This document shows, piece after piece, positions 35,967-43,746 of a DNA stretch of 64,000 nt (position 1 is the stretch's first letter; each line of letters starts with the position of its first letter). The DNA is from Actinomycetes bacterium (GTDB lineage: Bacteria > Actinomycetota > Actinomycetes > Actinomycetales > Microbacteriaceae): the NCBI GenBank assembly GCA_023436775.1, contig JAEZHW010000069.1, positions 62,001-126,000 of the forward strand. Direction: 5' to 3'. A program made the translations under genes and the position numbers. The notes beneath the pieces were generated by a model. That model had not been told where the DNA came from, made no database searches, and was given only the letters and a program-made list of their open reading frames with translations.

Positions 35967-37232
35967 GTGACGGAGCGCACCACCGTCGTCGTTATTGGGG
36001 CCGGCCATTCCGGCCTCGCCATGAGCCGCCGCCTCGCCGAGCGCAGCATTGACCATGTCGTGCTGGAGCGAGGCGAGGTGGCGAACTCGTGGGCCACGGA
36101 GCGTTGGCAGTCGCTGCGACTGCTGACCCCGACCTGGCAGACCGCCCTGCCGGGTTCTGAGCCGCAGTGGGAAGACCCGGACGGCTACCTCACCACCGCT
36201 GAGTTGGTGGACTATTTGCGTCGCTATGCCAGCGACATCGCTGCACCGGTGCAGACTCAGACCACTGTGACCCGTGTCAGCGGTGTGCCCGGGAATTACC
36301 TGGTCGAGACGAACCGCGGGGCCTGGATCGCCGAGGCGGTCGTCGTCGCCAGCGGCGGCAGCAACCTGCCGGTGATCCCCAAGGTCTTTGAATCGCTTGC
36401 TGATGGAGTGCAGGCGATTACCCCCTTCGACTACCAGTCGCCCGGATCGCTGCCTGAGGGTGGCGTGCTCGTCGTCGGCGCCTCCGCCACCGGTGTGCAG
36501 TTGGCCAAGGAGATCGCCGAGAGCGGTCGCCAGGTCGTGCTTTCCACCGGTGAGCACGTGCGCATGCCGCGCGTCTACCGTGGCAAGGACATCTTCTGGT
36601 GGATGGATCGTGTCGGCGTGCTTGATGAGCGCTATGACCAGATGGACGACATTATTCGCGCTCGGCACGTGCCGTCGCCGCAGCTCGTCGGTGCGCCTGA
36701 CGGTCGCTCGGTGGACTTGAATGCGCTGCAGGAGGTTGGCGTCGAGATCGTGGGCCGCCTGGGTCGCCTGCGTGACGGCCTTGCGCAGTTCTCTGGTGGC
36801 CTCGCCAACACCGCCCGCCTGGCGGACCTGAAGCAGGAGCGTTTGCTGGACCGCTTCGACGCGTGGGCGGAAGCCAGCGGCGTCACCGACCTGGGGCCAA
36901 TTGAGCGTCCAGAATTCACGGTGGTCAGTGAGCACCCGCGGTTGGACCTGGATCTGGCTAAGGAAGGCTTCAGCACGGTGCTGTGGGCGACCGGCTTCGC
37001 GCCGGATTATTCCTGGCTTGATCTGCCGGTGCTCGACTACAAGGGCAAGATCAAGCACGACGGGGGAGTCGTCACCGCCTCGCCGGGTTTGTATGTGCTG
37101 GGCACGAGCCTGCTGCGCCGTCGTCGCTCCACGTACATCAGTGGCGCCGCGCAGGACACCGAGGACCTCGCAGAGCACCTGGTCGGCTACCTCGCACATG
37201 GGATCGTGCGCGACGAAGCCCTCGCTTCCTAG
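35967..37232 (+). CDS. FAD/NAD(P)-binding oxidoreductase, flavin monooxygenase-like
   Basis: 421 residues. An N-terminal FAD-binding GxGxxG (VVVIGAGHSGLAMSRRL) and a second dinucleotide fold (GVLVVGASATGVQLAKEIAE) define a two-Rossmann flavoprotein. Blocks such as VVVASGGSNLPVIPK and LWATGFAPDYSWLDLPVLD fit the CzcO/FMO group. The classical FxGxxxHxxxY signature is not clear (ITPFDYQSPG stands there). The GTG start is 19 bases after the osmC-like gene, with no good ribosome site, so the two may be one operon. The substrate is unknown. Confidence 0.85.
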   Translation: MTERTTVVVIGAGHSGLAMSRRLAERSIDHVVLERGEVANSWATERWQSLRLLTPTWQTALPGSEPQWEDPDGYLTTAELVDYLRRYASDIAAPVQTQTTVTRVSGVPGNYLVETNRGAWIAEAVVVASGGSNLPVIPKVFESLADGVQAITPFDYQSPGSLPEGGVLVVGASATGVQLAKEIAESGRQVVLSTGEHVRMPRVYRGKDIFWWMDRVGVLDERYDQMDDIIRARHVPSPQLVGAPDGRSVDLNALQEVGVEIVGRLGRLRDGLAQFSGGLANTARLADLKQERLLDRFDAWAEASGVTDLGPIERPEFTVVSEHPRLDLDLAKEGFSTVLWATGFAPDYSWLDLPVLDYKGKIKHDGGVVTASPGLYVLGTSLLRRRRSTYISGAAQDTEDLAEHLVGYLAHGIVRDEALAS

Positions 37233-37248
37233 GAATCACCCGCAATCA

Positions 37249-37283
37249 CACCGGGACGCGTGCATGCTGTACGCGTCCCGGTG
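37249..37283 (+). terminator. Terminator upstream of the leuA leader
   Basis: CACCGGGACGCGT (37249-37261) pairs perfectly with ACGCGTCCCGGTG (37271-37283) around a 9-base loop. It ends only 14 bases before the leader-peptide ATG, so it overlaps the leuA promoter. Confidence 0.75.
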
Positions 37284-37284
37284 C

Positions 37285-37296
37285 TACGCTGGAGAC
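37285..37296 (+). promoter_or_regulatory. Leaderless promoter -10 of the leuA leader
   Basis: TACGCT (37285-37290), 6 bases, then ATG 37297. The transcript would start at the leader-peptide ATG. Confidence 0.6.
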
Positions 37297-37341
37297 ATGC
37301 AGTTCGGTCTGCTCCTCCTTCGCGGCCGCGACGGGGCCTAG
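37297..37341 (+). CDS. leuL: Leucine leader peptide (attenuator) of leuA
   Basis: A 14-residue frame, MQFGLLLLRGRDGA, with four consecutive leucine codons (CTG CTC CTC CTT). It sits 74 bases upstream of leuA. Leader peptides with runs of Leu codons before leuA are known from Streptomyces, Corynebacterium and other actinobacteria. Its 3' half forms one arm of a stem (37326-37336) that pairs with 37355-37365, so ribosome position on the leucine codons can decide whether the stem forms. Confidence 0.85.
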   Translation: MQFGLLLLRGRDGA

Positions 37342-37365
37342 TTCATAAGGCCTTCCCCGTCGCGG
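37326..37365 (+). promoter_or_regulatory. leuA attenuator stem
   Basis: CCGCGACGGGG (37326-37336) pairs perfectly with CCCCGTCGCGG (37355-37365), an 11-bp stem that overlaps the end of the leader peptide. A ribosome stalled on the Leu codons leaves the stem free; one that reaches the stop codon covers its left arm. Which state favours leuA expression is not decided by sequence alone. Confidence 0.65.
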
Positions 37366-37415
37366 TGTCCGTCGTTGGCCGATCCCCATGAACTTAGGAA
37401 GCTGAAGACCGAATC

Positions 37416-39179
37416 ATGAAGAACAACCAGCAGCCCTCGTCGATGCCGATTCACCGGTACCGCCCCTACCACGAGCAGTTCTCGGTAGCGCTGCCGGACC
37501 GCACCTGGCCCGACAAGCACATCAGCAAGGCTCCGCGCTGGTGCGCCGTTGACCTGCGCGATGGCAACCAGTCGCTCATCGACCCGATGAGCCCCGAGCG
37601 CAAGCGCATCATGTTCGACCTGTTGGTCGAAATGGGATTCAAGGAGATCGAAGTCGGCTTCCCCTCCGCGAGTCAGACCGACTTTGACTTCGTCCGTCAG
37701 CTGATCGAGGAAGACTTGATCCCGGATGACGTGACCATTCAGGTGTTGACCCAGTCGCGGGAACACCTGATCCAGCGCACCTTCGAGTCGATCAAGGGTG
37801 CCAAGCAGGCCATCGTGCACCTGTACAACTCCACCAGCACGCTGCAGCGTGAGGTGGTGTTCCGGCAGGACAAGGAAGGCATCAAGGAGATCGCCTTGCA
37901 GGGTGTCGCCTGGTGCAAGCAGTACGAGTCGATGGTTCCGGGCACGGACGTGTACTACGAGTACTCGCCGGAGAGCTTTACCGGTACCGAACTCGACTAC
38001 GCCGTTGAGGTCTGCAATGCAGTGATCGAAGCCTTCGACGCTACGCCGGACCACCAGGTCATCATCAACCTGCCGGCCACCGTTGAAATGTCCTCGCCGA
38101 ACATGTACGCCGACATGATCGAGTGGATGGGCCGCAATCTGGCTCGCCGCGATTCGGTGATCCTGTCGCTGCACCCGCACAACGACCGCGGCACTGCGAT
38201 CGCGGCCGCCGAGCTGGGCTACATGGCCGGCGCCGACCGCATCGAAGGCTGCTTGTTCGGGAACGGTGAGCGTACCGGGAATGTCGACCTGGTCGCACTG
38301 GGGATCAACATGTTCAGCCAGGGTATCGATCCGGAGTTGGACTTCAGTGACCTGGATCGGATCCGTCGCACCGCAGAGCACGCCAATCAGTTGCGGGTCC
38401 ACGAGCGCAGCCCCTGGGCCGGTGACCTTGTCTACACCGCGTTCAGCGGCAGCCACCAGGACGCCATCAAGAAGGGCTTCGAGAAGATGGAGGCCGACGC
38501 GGCCGCCCAGGGCGTCTCGGTCAAGGACCTGGTGTGGGCTGTGCCCTACCTGCCGGTCGACCCGGAGGACTTGGGACGCAGCTACGAGGCCGTGATTCGT
38601 GTGAACTCGCAGAGCGGCAAGGGCGGCGTTGCCTACCTGATGAAGCACGATCACAAGTTGGATCTGCCGCGTCGTCTGCAGATTGAGTTCAGTGGCGTCG
38701 TGCAGGCCAAGACGGACGCCGAAGGTGGCGAGGTCACCAGCGACGAGCTGTGGTCGATCTTTGCGGACGAGTACTTGCCTTCGCCGAACCCGGCCGAGAA
38801 GTGGGGCCGCTTCGAACTGAAGAGTCTGCGCACTGCCAGCGACTTGAGTGGCGTGGTGACTCTGGACGTTGCGCTGCGCGATGGCGACGAGACCATCGAG
38901 GCGCGTGGCACCGGTAATGGCCCGCTGTCGGCGTTCCTCTCGGTGCTGCGCGGTGTGGGTGTGGACGTGACCGTGAACGACTACGTTGAGCACGCTCTGA
39001 GCGCCGGTGGCGATGCCCTGGCCGCTTCCTACGTTGAGGTCAGTATCGATGGCCGTACACTCTGGGGTGTGGGGATCGATGCAGACATCTCGCTGGCCAC
39101 GCTGAAGGCTGTGATCAGTGCCGCGAACCGTGCCATCCGGGTGGCACAGGTCGGTGCGGCGGTGGGCGCCACGGCATGA
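37416..39179 (+). CDS. leuA: 2-isopropylmalate synthase
   Basis: 587 residues, the long actinobacterial form. It condenses acetyl-CoA with 2-oxoisovalerate, the first step to leucine. The catalytic barrel has AVDLRDGNQSLIDPMSPERK, LHPHNDRGTA (metal-binding His pair) and GCLFGNGERTGNVDLV. The C-terminal leucine-binding dimer domain runs from about residue 460 (SGVVTLDVALRDGDETIEAR). ATG 37416 has AGGAAG 14 bases upstream, a long gap. It is controlled by the leader peptide just before it and overlaps the racemase gene by ATGA. Confidence 0.97.
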   Translation: MKNNQQPSSMPIHRYRPYHEQFSVALPDRTWPDKHISKAPRWCAVDLRDGNQSLIDPMSPERKRIMFDLLVEMGFKEIEVGFPSASQTDFDFVRQLIEEDLIPDDVTIQVLTQSREHLIQRTFESIKGAKQAIVHLYNSTSTLQREVVFRQDKEGIKEIALQGVAWCKQYESMVPGTDVYYEYSPESFTGTELDYAVEVCNAVIEAFDATPDHQVIINLPATVEMSSPNMYADMIEWMGRNLARRDSVILSLHPHNDRGTAIAAAELGYMAGADRIEGCLFGNGERTGNVDLVALGINMFSQGIDPELDFSDLDRIRRTAEHANQLRVHERSPWAGDLVYTAFSGSHQDAIKKGFEKMEADAAAQGVSVKDLVWAVPYLPVDPEDLGRSYEAVIRVNSQSGKGGVAYLMKHDHKLDLPRRLQIEFSGVVQAKTDAEGGEVTSDELWSIFADEYLPSPNPAEKWGRFELKSLRTASDLSGVVTLDVALRDGDETIEARGTGNGPLSAFLSVLRGVGVDVTVNDYVEHALSAGGDALAASYVEVSIDGRTLWGVGIDADISLATLKAVISAANRAIRVAQVGAAVGATA

Positions 39180-40309
39180 CGGGCGGTGCCGCAGACTTGC
39201 GACCCGCGAGCACGCTGCTCGTAGATCACGAGGCGCTGCGGCACAACCTTGCCATTCTGCGCGAGCACTGCGGTGCGCAGTTCATGGCCGTGATTAAGGC
39301 CAATGGCTTTAACCTCGGTGCAACCGAGGTTGCCGAGACGGTGCTCGCCGCTGGTGTTACCTGGCTGGGTGTGGCGCATATTCACGAAGCGCTCGCACTG
39401 CGGGCCGACGGGATCACTGCGCCCGTCCTGGCCTGGTTGATCGACCCCTACGCGCCGATCGCGGATGCCCTCGCTGCCGACGTAACGCTCTCGATTGCGA
39501 ACCGGGCTACGCTCGACGCGATCGTGGCCGCGGCGCAGCAGGCGGACGTGACCGCCGATGTGCACGTGCAGCTCGATACCGAGATCGGGCGGGGTGGCGC
39601 GGACCGTGCGGTGTGGGGAGACCTGCTGGCGGCCCTCGCCGAGGCTGAACGCGCCGGGAATATTCGGGTCACGGGCCTGTGGTCACACCTGGCCCGCGCC
39701 TCCGAACCGGACCCGTCCGCCGTCTCGGTGCCGGTTGCTGGGCTGAGCGAGGGCCTGGCGATGGCCCGCGATGCCGGCCTCAATCCCGAGTTGGTGCATT
39801 TGGCCAGCTCGGCGGCCGCGCTCGTGCACCCAGACACGCACTTCGACCTGGTGCGTATTGGCGCCTCGATGTATGGGGTCGAGAACGTGTACGGTCGCGA
39901 GTTTGGCCTGCGCATGGCACTCGGCTTCCGCTCGCACGTGACGCAGTTGCACCGTGTCACCGCAGGATTCGGCGTCGGCTACGACCACCGCTACCGGCCG
40001 GAGCGCGACACTACCCTCGCCGTGGTCCCGGTTGGCTATGCCGACGGGGTGCCGCGTACCCTGGGTGGCCGCGGCGAGGTGACGATTCGTGGCCGCCGCT
40101 TTCCGATCGTGGGCACCGTATCAATGGATCAGATCATTATTGACATCGCTGACGAGGCGATCAAGGTCGGTGATGAGGTGATTCTGCTGGGGGATCGGCG
40201 CAACGCGGAGCCGGACGTGGCCGAGTGGGCGCGCTGGGACGGTACCATCGAGCAGGACATCATGACTGCCCTGGGCCGCCGGTCGGCTCGAGTGCATTTG
40301 CATCGTTAG
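39176..40309 (+). CDS. alr: Alanine racemase-family protein, divergent active site
   Basis: 377 residues, PLP-dependent fold III. The PLP lysine is in AVIKANGFNLGA (Lys41), and the second catalytic Tyr is in VPVGYADGVPRTL. VRIGASMYG and HLASSAAALVHP are typical. Several usual active-site residues differ: the KADAYGHG motif is KANGFNLG (Tyr to Phe45), the DTGMxR loop is DTEIGR with Gln in place of the usual Lys, and the C-terminal GTIxYE is GTIEQD (Tyr to Gln360). It may be a working but diverged Alr or another amino-acid racemase. It sits between leuA and ddl. Confidence 0.8.
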   Translation: MTGGAADLRPASTLLVDHEALRHNLAILREHCGAQFMAVIKANGFNLGATEVAETVLAAGVTWLGVAHIHEALALRADGITAPVLAWLIDPYAPIADALAADVTLSIANRATLDAIVAAAQQADVTADVHVQLDTEIGRGGADRAVWGDLLAALAEAERAGNIRVTGLWSHLARASEPDPSAVSVPVAGLSEGLAMARDAGLNPELVHLASSAAALVHPDTHFDLVRIGASMYGVENVYGREFGLRMALGFRSHVTQLHRVTAGFGVGYDHRYRPERDTTLAVVPVGYADGVPRTLGGRGEVTIRGRRFPIVGTVSMDQIIIDIADEAIKVGDEVILLGDRRNAEPDVAEWARWDGTIEQDIMTALGRRSARVHLHR

Positions 40310-40327
40310 AGTTCGGAGGATTCGGCC

Positions 40328-41359
40328 GTGAGCGAGCCCATCACCATTGGCCTGATCTTCGGCGGAGCCAGCAACGAGCACGTGCCGTCCACGCTGACCG
40401 CGAAGGGCATTCTCGAAGGTATCGACACCGAGCGCTACAACGTAGTGCTCATCGGTATCGATCTGCAGGGTGGCTGGCACCGCGTCGACTCGGTCGACGA
40501 CCTGGAAACGGCGGGTCCGGGTGGTGTGCCGGACTCCTTCGAGGACATCGACGTTGCCTTCCCGCTGCTGCACGGTAAGTTCGGCGAGGACGGCACTGTG
40601 CAGGGCTACCTGGAACTGCTCGGCATTCCGTATGTCGGCTGTGGCGTGCTCGCGAGCGCTGCCGGTATGGACAAGCAGATCAGCCAGCAACTGTTCGCGG
40701 CCGCGGGGATCCCGACCATTCCCACCTTCACGGTCACCGAGGCCAATCGCGCCGAGGCGGCAGCGGCTGCGGCCGAGTACGGCTATCCGGTGTTTGTGAA
40801 GCCGAACCGGTCCGGTACCAGTGTGGGTGCGAGCCCGGTGGCTGGCCCCGAGGATCTCGACGCTGCGCTCGACCTCGCGCTCGAGCATGACGACAGTGCG
40901 CTGTTGCAGCCGCGTCTCACCTTCGAAGAGATCAACATCGGTGTGCTGCAGCTCGAGGACGGCTCGCTGCTCACGAGCCCAGCCAACCGAGTCCACATCA
41001 GCCCGGACGTCCCCTTCTACGACTACACGACGAAGTACACCAAGGGGCTGTCCTCTTACGAGATTCCGGCAGCAATCCCCGCGGACCTGGCCGCTCGTCT
41101 GGACGAGTACGCACGCCTCGCGTTCACGGCACTCGGTGGCGAAGGCTTCGCCCGCGTCGATTTCTTCGTCGGTCCGGATGGTCAGATCATCATCAACGAG
41201 ATCAACACCATCCCCGGCCTGACCGAGTTCAGCCAATTCCCGGTCATGTTCAAGGCGCTGGGTATGGGGTATGCCGAACTGGTCGAGATCTTCCTGCGCC
41301 GAGCGCTGAAGGCGCGCCCGGCACGCACCCCGCACACGCTACGGCGTCCAGCCCGCTAG
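40328..41359 (+). CDS. ddl: D-alanine-D-alanine ligase family protein
   Basis: 343 residues, ATP-grasp fold. Recognisable blocks are FPLLHGKFGEDGTVQGYLEL, GSVGA-like TSVGASPVAGPEDL, and INEINTIPGLTEFSQFPVMF. The N-terminal GGxSxEHxVS motif is GGASNEHVPS, and the NTMPGFTxxSMYP block is NTIPGLTEFSQFP, so the protein is somewhat diverged. It joins two D-Ala for peptidoglycan if it is a true Ddl; the omega loop does not show the EKG pattern of D-Ala-D-Lac ligases. GGAGGA 7 bases before GTG 40328 sets the start. It is 18 bases after the racemase gene. Confidence 0.85.
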   Translation: MSEPITIGLIFGGASNEHVPSTLTAKGILEGIDTERYNVVLIGIDLQGGWHRVDSVDDLETAGPGGVPDSFEDIDVAFPLLHGKFGEDGTVQGYLELLGIPYVGCGVLASAAGMDKQISQQLFAAAGIPTIPTFTVTEANRAEAAAAAAEYGYPVFVKPNRSGTSVGASPVAGPEDLDAALDLALEHDDSALLQPRLTFEEINIGVLQLEDGSLLTSPANRVHISPDVPFYDYTTKYTKGLSSYEIPAAIPADLAARLDEYARLAFTALGGEGFARVDFFVGPDGQIIINEINTIPGLTEFSQFPVMFKALGMGYAELVEIFLRRALKARPARTPHTLRRPAR

Positions 41360-41372
41360 GCGGCGGCCGGGA

Positions 41373-41384
41373 GATACTGGTCGC
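41373..41384 (+). promoter_or_regulatory. Leaderless promoter -10 of recO
   Basis: GATACT (41373-41378), 6 bases, then GTG 41385. Confidence 0.55.
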
Positions 41385-42191
41385 GTGCCTGTCTATCGTG
41401 ACGAAGCGGTCGTGCTGCGCACCCACAAGCTGGGTGAGGCGGATCGCATCGTGACGATGTTGGCGAAGCAGCGCGGCAAGATTCGCGCGGTCGCCAAGGG
41501 CGTGCGGCGCACCTCGTCGAAGTTTGGGGCGAGGCTCGAACCCTTCATGCTCGTGGACGTCCAGTTGTATCAGGGCCGAAGCCTCGATACCGTCACCCAA
41601 GCGGTCACCCTCGCCGCCTACGCGGGCGAGATCGCGGGCGACTATGCCGCATACACGGCGGCCAACACCATCGTGGAAACGGCTGAGCGCCTCGCCGATG
41701 CCGAGCCGAGCCCGCAGCAGTATTTGCTGCTGGTCGGCGCACTGCGGGCGCTGAGTCGCGGGGAGCACACCCCAGGGTTGATCCTGGACGCCTACCTGCT
41801 GCGCGCCTTCAGCGTTGCCGGCTGGGCGCTGGCACTGGACGAGTGCGCCGTCACGGGCGAGCCCGGGCCGCACTCGGCGTTCTCGGTGCAACTGGGTGGC
41901 CTGGTCGCTGACGAGGTCGCCCCCCCGGGGGCGGCGAGGCTCAGCGAGGCGACGGTTGCCCTGCTGCGTGCCCTGCTGGCGGGGGACTGGAACGTCGCCG
42001 ACGCGGCGGAACCGGCCGCTCGGGCCGCAGCCAGTGGCGTGGTGGCGGCCTTTGTGCAGTGGCACCTCGAGCGAGGACTCAAGTCGTTGCCGCATGTGGA
42101 TCGGGCCGTGGGTGCGCGGGTGGACCGACGCACAGAGCACGTGCAGCAGGCCGTGGCCGCCTCGCCGGAGCAGGAAGCAGAGGAAGAGTGA
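41385..42191 (+). CDS. recO: DNA repair protein RecO
   Basis: 268 residues. The N-terminal OB fold opens with VYRDEAVVLRTHKLGEADRI and KIRAVAKGVRRTSSKFGARL, the RecO signature. The helical C-terminal part has FSVAGWALALDECAVTGEPG; the zinc cluster of some RecO proteins is reduced to one cysteine. It loads RecA at single-strand gaps. GTG 41385 fits a leaderless start. uppS begins inside its stop codon. Confidence 0.93.
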   Translation: MPVYRDEAVVLRTHKLGEADRIVTMLAKQRGKIRAVAKGVRRTSSKFGARLEPFMLVDVQLYQGRSLDTVTQAVTLAAYAGEIAGDYAAYTAANTIVETAERLADAEPSPQQYLLLVGALRALSRGEHTPGLILDAYLLRAFSVAGWALALDECAVTGEPGPHSAFSVQLGGLVADEVAPPGAARLSEATVALLRALLAGDWNVADAAEPAARAAASGVVAAFVQWHLERGLKSLPHVDRAVGARVDRRTEHVQQAVAASPEQEAEEE

Positions 42192-43021
42192 TGCGTCGAC
42201 GCGAGCAGCCGATCGAGGTCCCAAAACGGTTCCAGTCGAAGTCGCCGGAGCCATTGCGGCCGCTGGATTACACCGGGCTGACCCCGCCGCCGGTGCCTGC
42301 ACAGGCCGTGCCCGAGCACGTCGCCATTGTGATGGACGGTAACGGTCGCTGGGCGAATCAGCGCGGGCTGACCCGGATTGAGGGCCATCGGGCCGGCGAA
42401 GCGGCACTGCTCGATGTGGTCGCTGGTGCCATTCAGATCGGAGTGAAACACCTCAGCGTCTACGCCTTCTCCACCGAGAACTGGAAGCGCTCACCCGAGG
42501 AGGTGCGCTTCCTGATGGGCTTCAACCGTGAGGTGCTGCACCGCCGCCGCGATCAGCTCAACGAGTGGGGGGTGCGGATTCGTTGGGCGGGCCGCGAGCC
42601 GCGACTGTGGCGTTCTGTGATCGATGAGCTGCGTTTCGCCGAGCAATACACCGCGCACAACGACACCCTGACGCTCACGATGTGCGTGAACTACGGCGGT
42701 CGGCATGAACTGCTTGACGCGGTGCGTGGTCTTGCCGCTGAGGTGCAGGCCGGCCGCTTGAAGCCTACGGGGATCACCGAGGCGAGCCTGCGCCGTCACC
42801 TCTATGTGCCCGAGATGCCGGACGTGGACCTGTTCCTGCGCTCCTCGGGCGAGCAGCGCACGAGCAACTTCCTGCCCTGGCAGAGCGCCTACGCCGAGAT
42901 GGTGTTCTTGGACACGCTCTGGCCGGAATTCACGCGCGTCGATCTGTGGAAGGCCATCGAGCAGTATGCCGGCCGAAACCGTCGATTCGGTGGCGCCGTG
43001 GATGCTCCGAAGCAGGGTTAG
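42191..43021 (+). CDS. uppS: Isoprenyl (undecaprenyl) diphosphate synthase
   Basis: 276 residues from ATG 42191 (TGATG overlap with recO). IVMDGNGRWANQRGLTRIEG with the catalytic Asp, STENWKRSPEEV, and the C-terminal LFLRSSGEQRTSNFLPWQSA are the cis-prenyltransferase motifs. It makes the polyprenyl carrier for cell-wall precursors. The N-terminal 45 residues are charged and non-conserved. The recO-uppS pair is standard in actinobacteria. Its stop codon overlaps that of the converging LysE gene. Confidence 0.95.
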   Translation: MRRREQPIEVPKRFQSKSPEPLRPLDYTGLTPPPVPAQAVPEHVAIVMDGNGRWANQRGLTRIEGHRAGEAALLDVVAGAIQIGVKHLSVYAFSTENWKRSPEEVRFLMGFNREVLHRRRDQLNEWGVRIRWAGREPRLWRSVIDELRFAEQYTAHNDTLTLTMCVNYGGRHELLDAVRGLAAEVQAGRLKPTGITEASLRRHLYVPEMPDVDLFLRSSGEQRTSNFLPWQSAYAEMVFLDTLWPEFTRVDLWKAIEQYAGRNRRFGGAVDAPKQG

Positions 43022-43680
43022 TGAGCGTCCGTGGCCGACTCCGGTATCGAAATTCCGCTGACGGCCAGGATGACGCCGAGGATGATCAACAGTGCGCCGC
43101 CGACGCTGCGAATCTGCGTGAGTCGCTCCGGGCGCTGCAACATCCATGACCGGGCGGCCGCAGCGGCGAGCGTCCAACTGGAATCGCCGATCAGGGCGAT
43201 GATCATGAAGACCGCGCCGAGCACCACCATTTGCTGCCAAGCGGGGCCGCGTCCGTCCTCAACGAATTGCGGGATGACGGCCAGGAAAAACACCAGCGGC
43301 TTCGGGTTGGTCACCCCAACCAGGAAGCCTTCGATGAGTAAGCGGCGGGTCGAGGGCATCGCTGTTTCGGCAACATCGTCGGTGGTCCCGAGTCGGCGCT
43401 GCCGGATGGTCTGCACGCCCATCCACACCAGGTAGCAGGCGCCCAGCAGCTTGACCACCACCAGCGCCTCAGGCACGGAGGCGAGGAAGGCGCCGAGGCC
43501 AAGAATGACCGCGATCAGCGGTGGCAGCAGGCCAATCGCGTTGCCTAGCATGCTCAGCATCCCGCCTCGATAGCCGAGCGCCAGTGAACGCCCCACCATG
43601 AACAGCACGCCCGGACCCGGCACTGCCACGATCAGCACGGTGGCACCGATGTAGGCAAGCAGCGTGGGGAGGGTGGGCAT
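43018..43680 (-). CDS. LysE/RhtB-family amino-acid exporter
   Basis: 220 residues with six membrane helices. The opening (TLLAYIGATVLIVAVPGPGV, LFMVGRSLALGYRGGMLSML) with the PGPxxL motif defines the family, and GFLVGVTNPKPLVFFLAVIP is its second conserved block. Members export lysine, arginine, homoserine, threonine or other metabolites; the substrate is not known. CGGAG precedes the ATG. It is convergent with uppS, with 3-base overlapping ends. Confidence 0.92.
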   Translation of the reverse strand: MPTLPTLLAYIGATVLIVAVPGPGVLFMVGRSLALGYRGGMLSMLGNAIGLLPPLIAVILGLGAFLASVPEALVVVKLLGACYLVWMGVQTIRQRRLGTTDDVAETAMPSTRRLLIEGFLVGVTNPKPLVFFLAVIPQFVEDGRGPAWQQMVVLGAVFMIIALIGDSSWTLAAAAARSWMLQRPERLTQIRSVGGALLIILGVILAVSGISIPESATDAH

Positions 43681-43746
43681 GGAGCTCCGAAGTGTGGGGG
43701 AGGGAGACTCCCATCGTAACTTCGGGGGCAGGCTACTGCTGACCGG

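Noticed and set aside
37388..37405. A 5-codon frame (MNLGS) between the leuA leader and leuA
   Set aside because: It has no leucine run or ribosome site and overlaps the leuA ribosome-binding region.
37338..38993. 551-residue minus-strand frame opposite leuA
   Set aside because: Antisense shadow of leuA, rich in His/Asp/Val as expected from the reverse of LeuA codons.
39176..40309. Pseudogene status for the divergent racemase
   Set aside because: The frame is full length with normal codon usage, and the PLP Lys and catalytic Tyr are kept.
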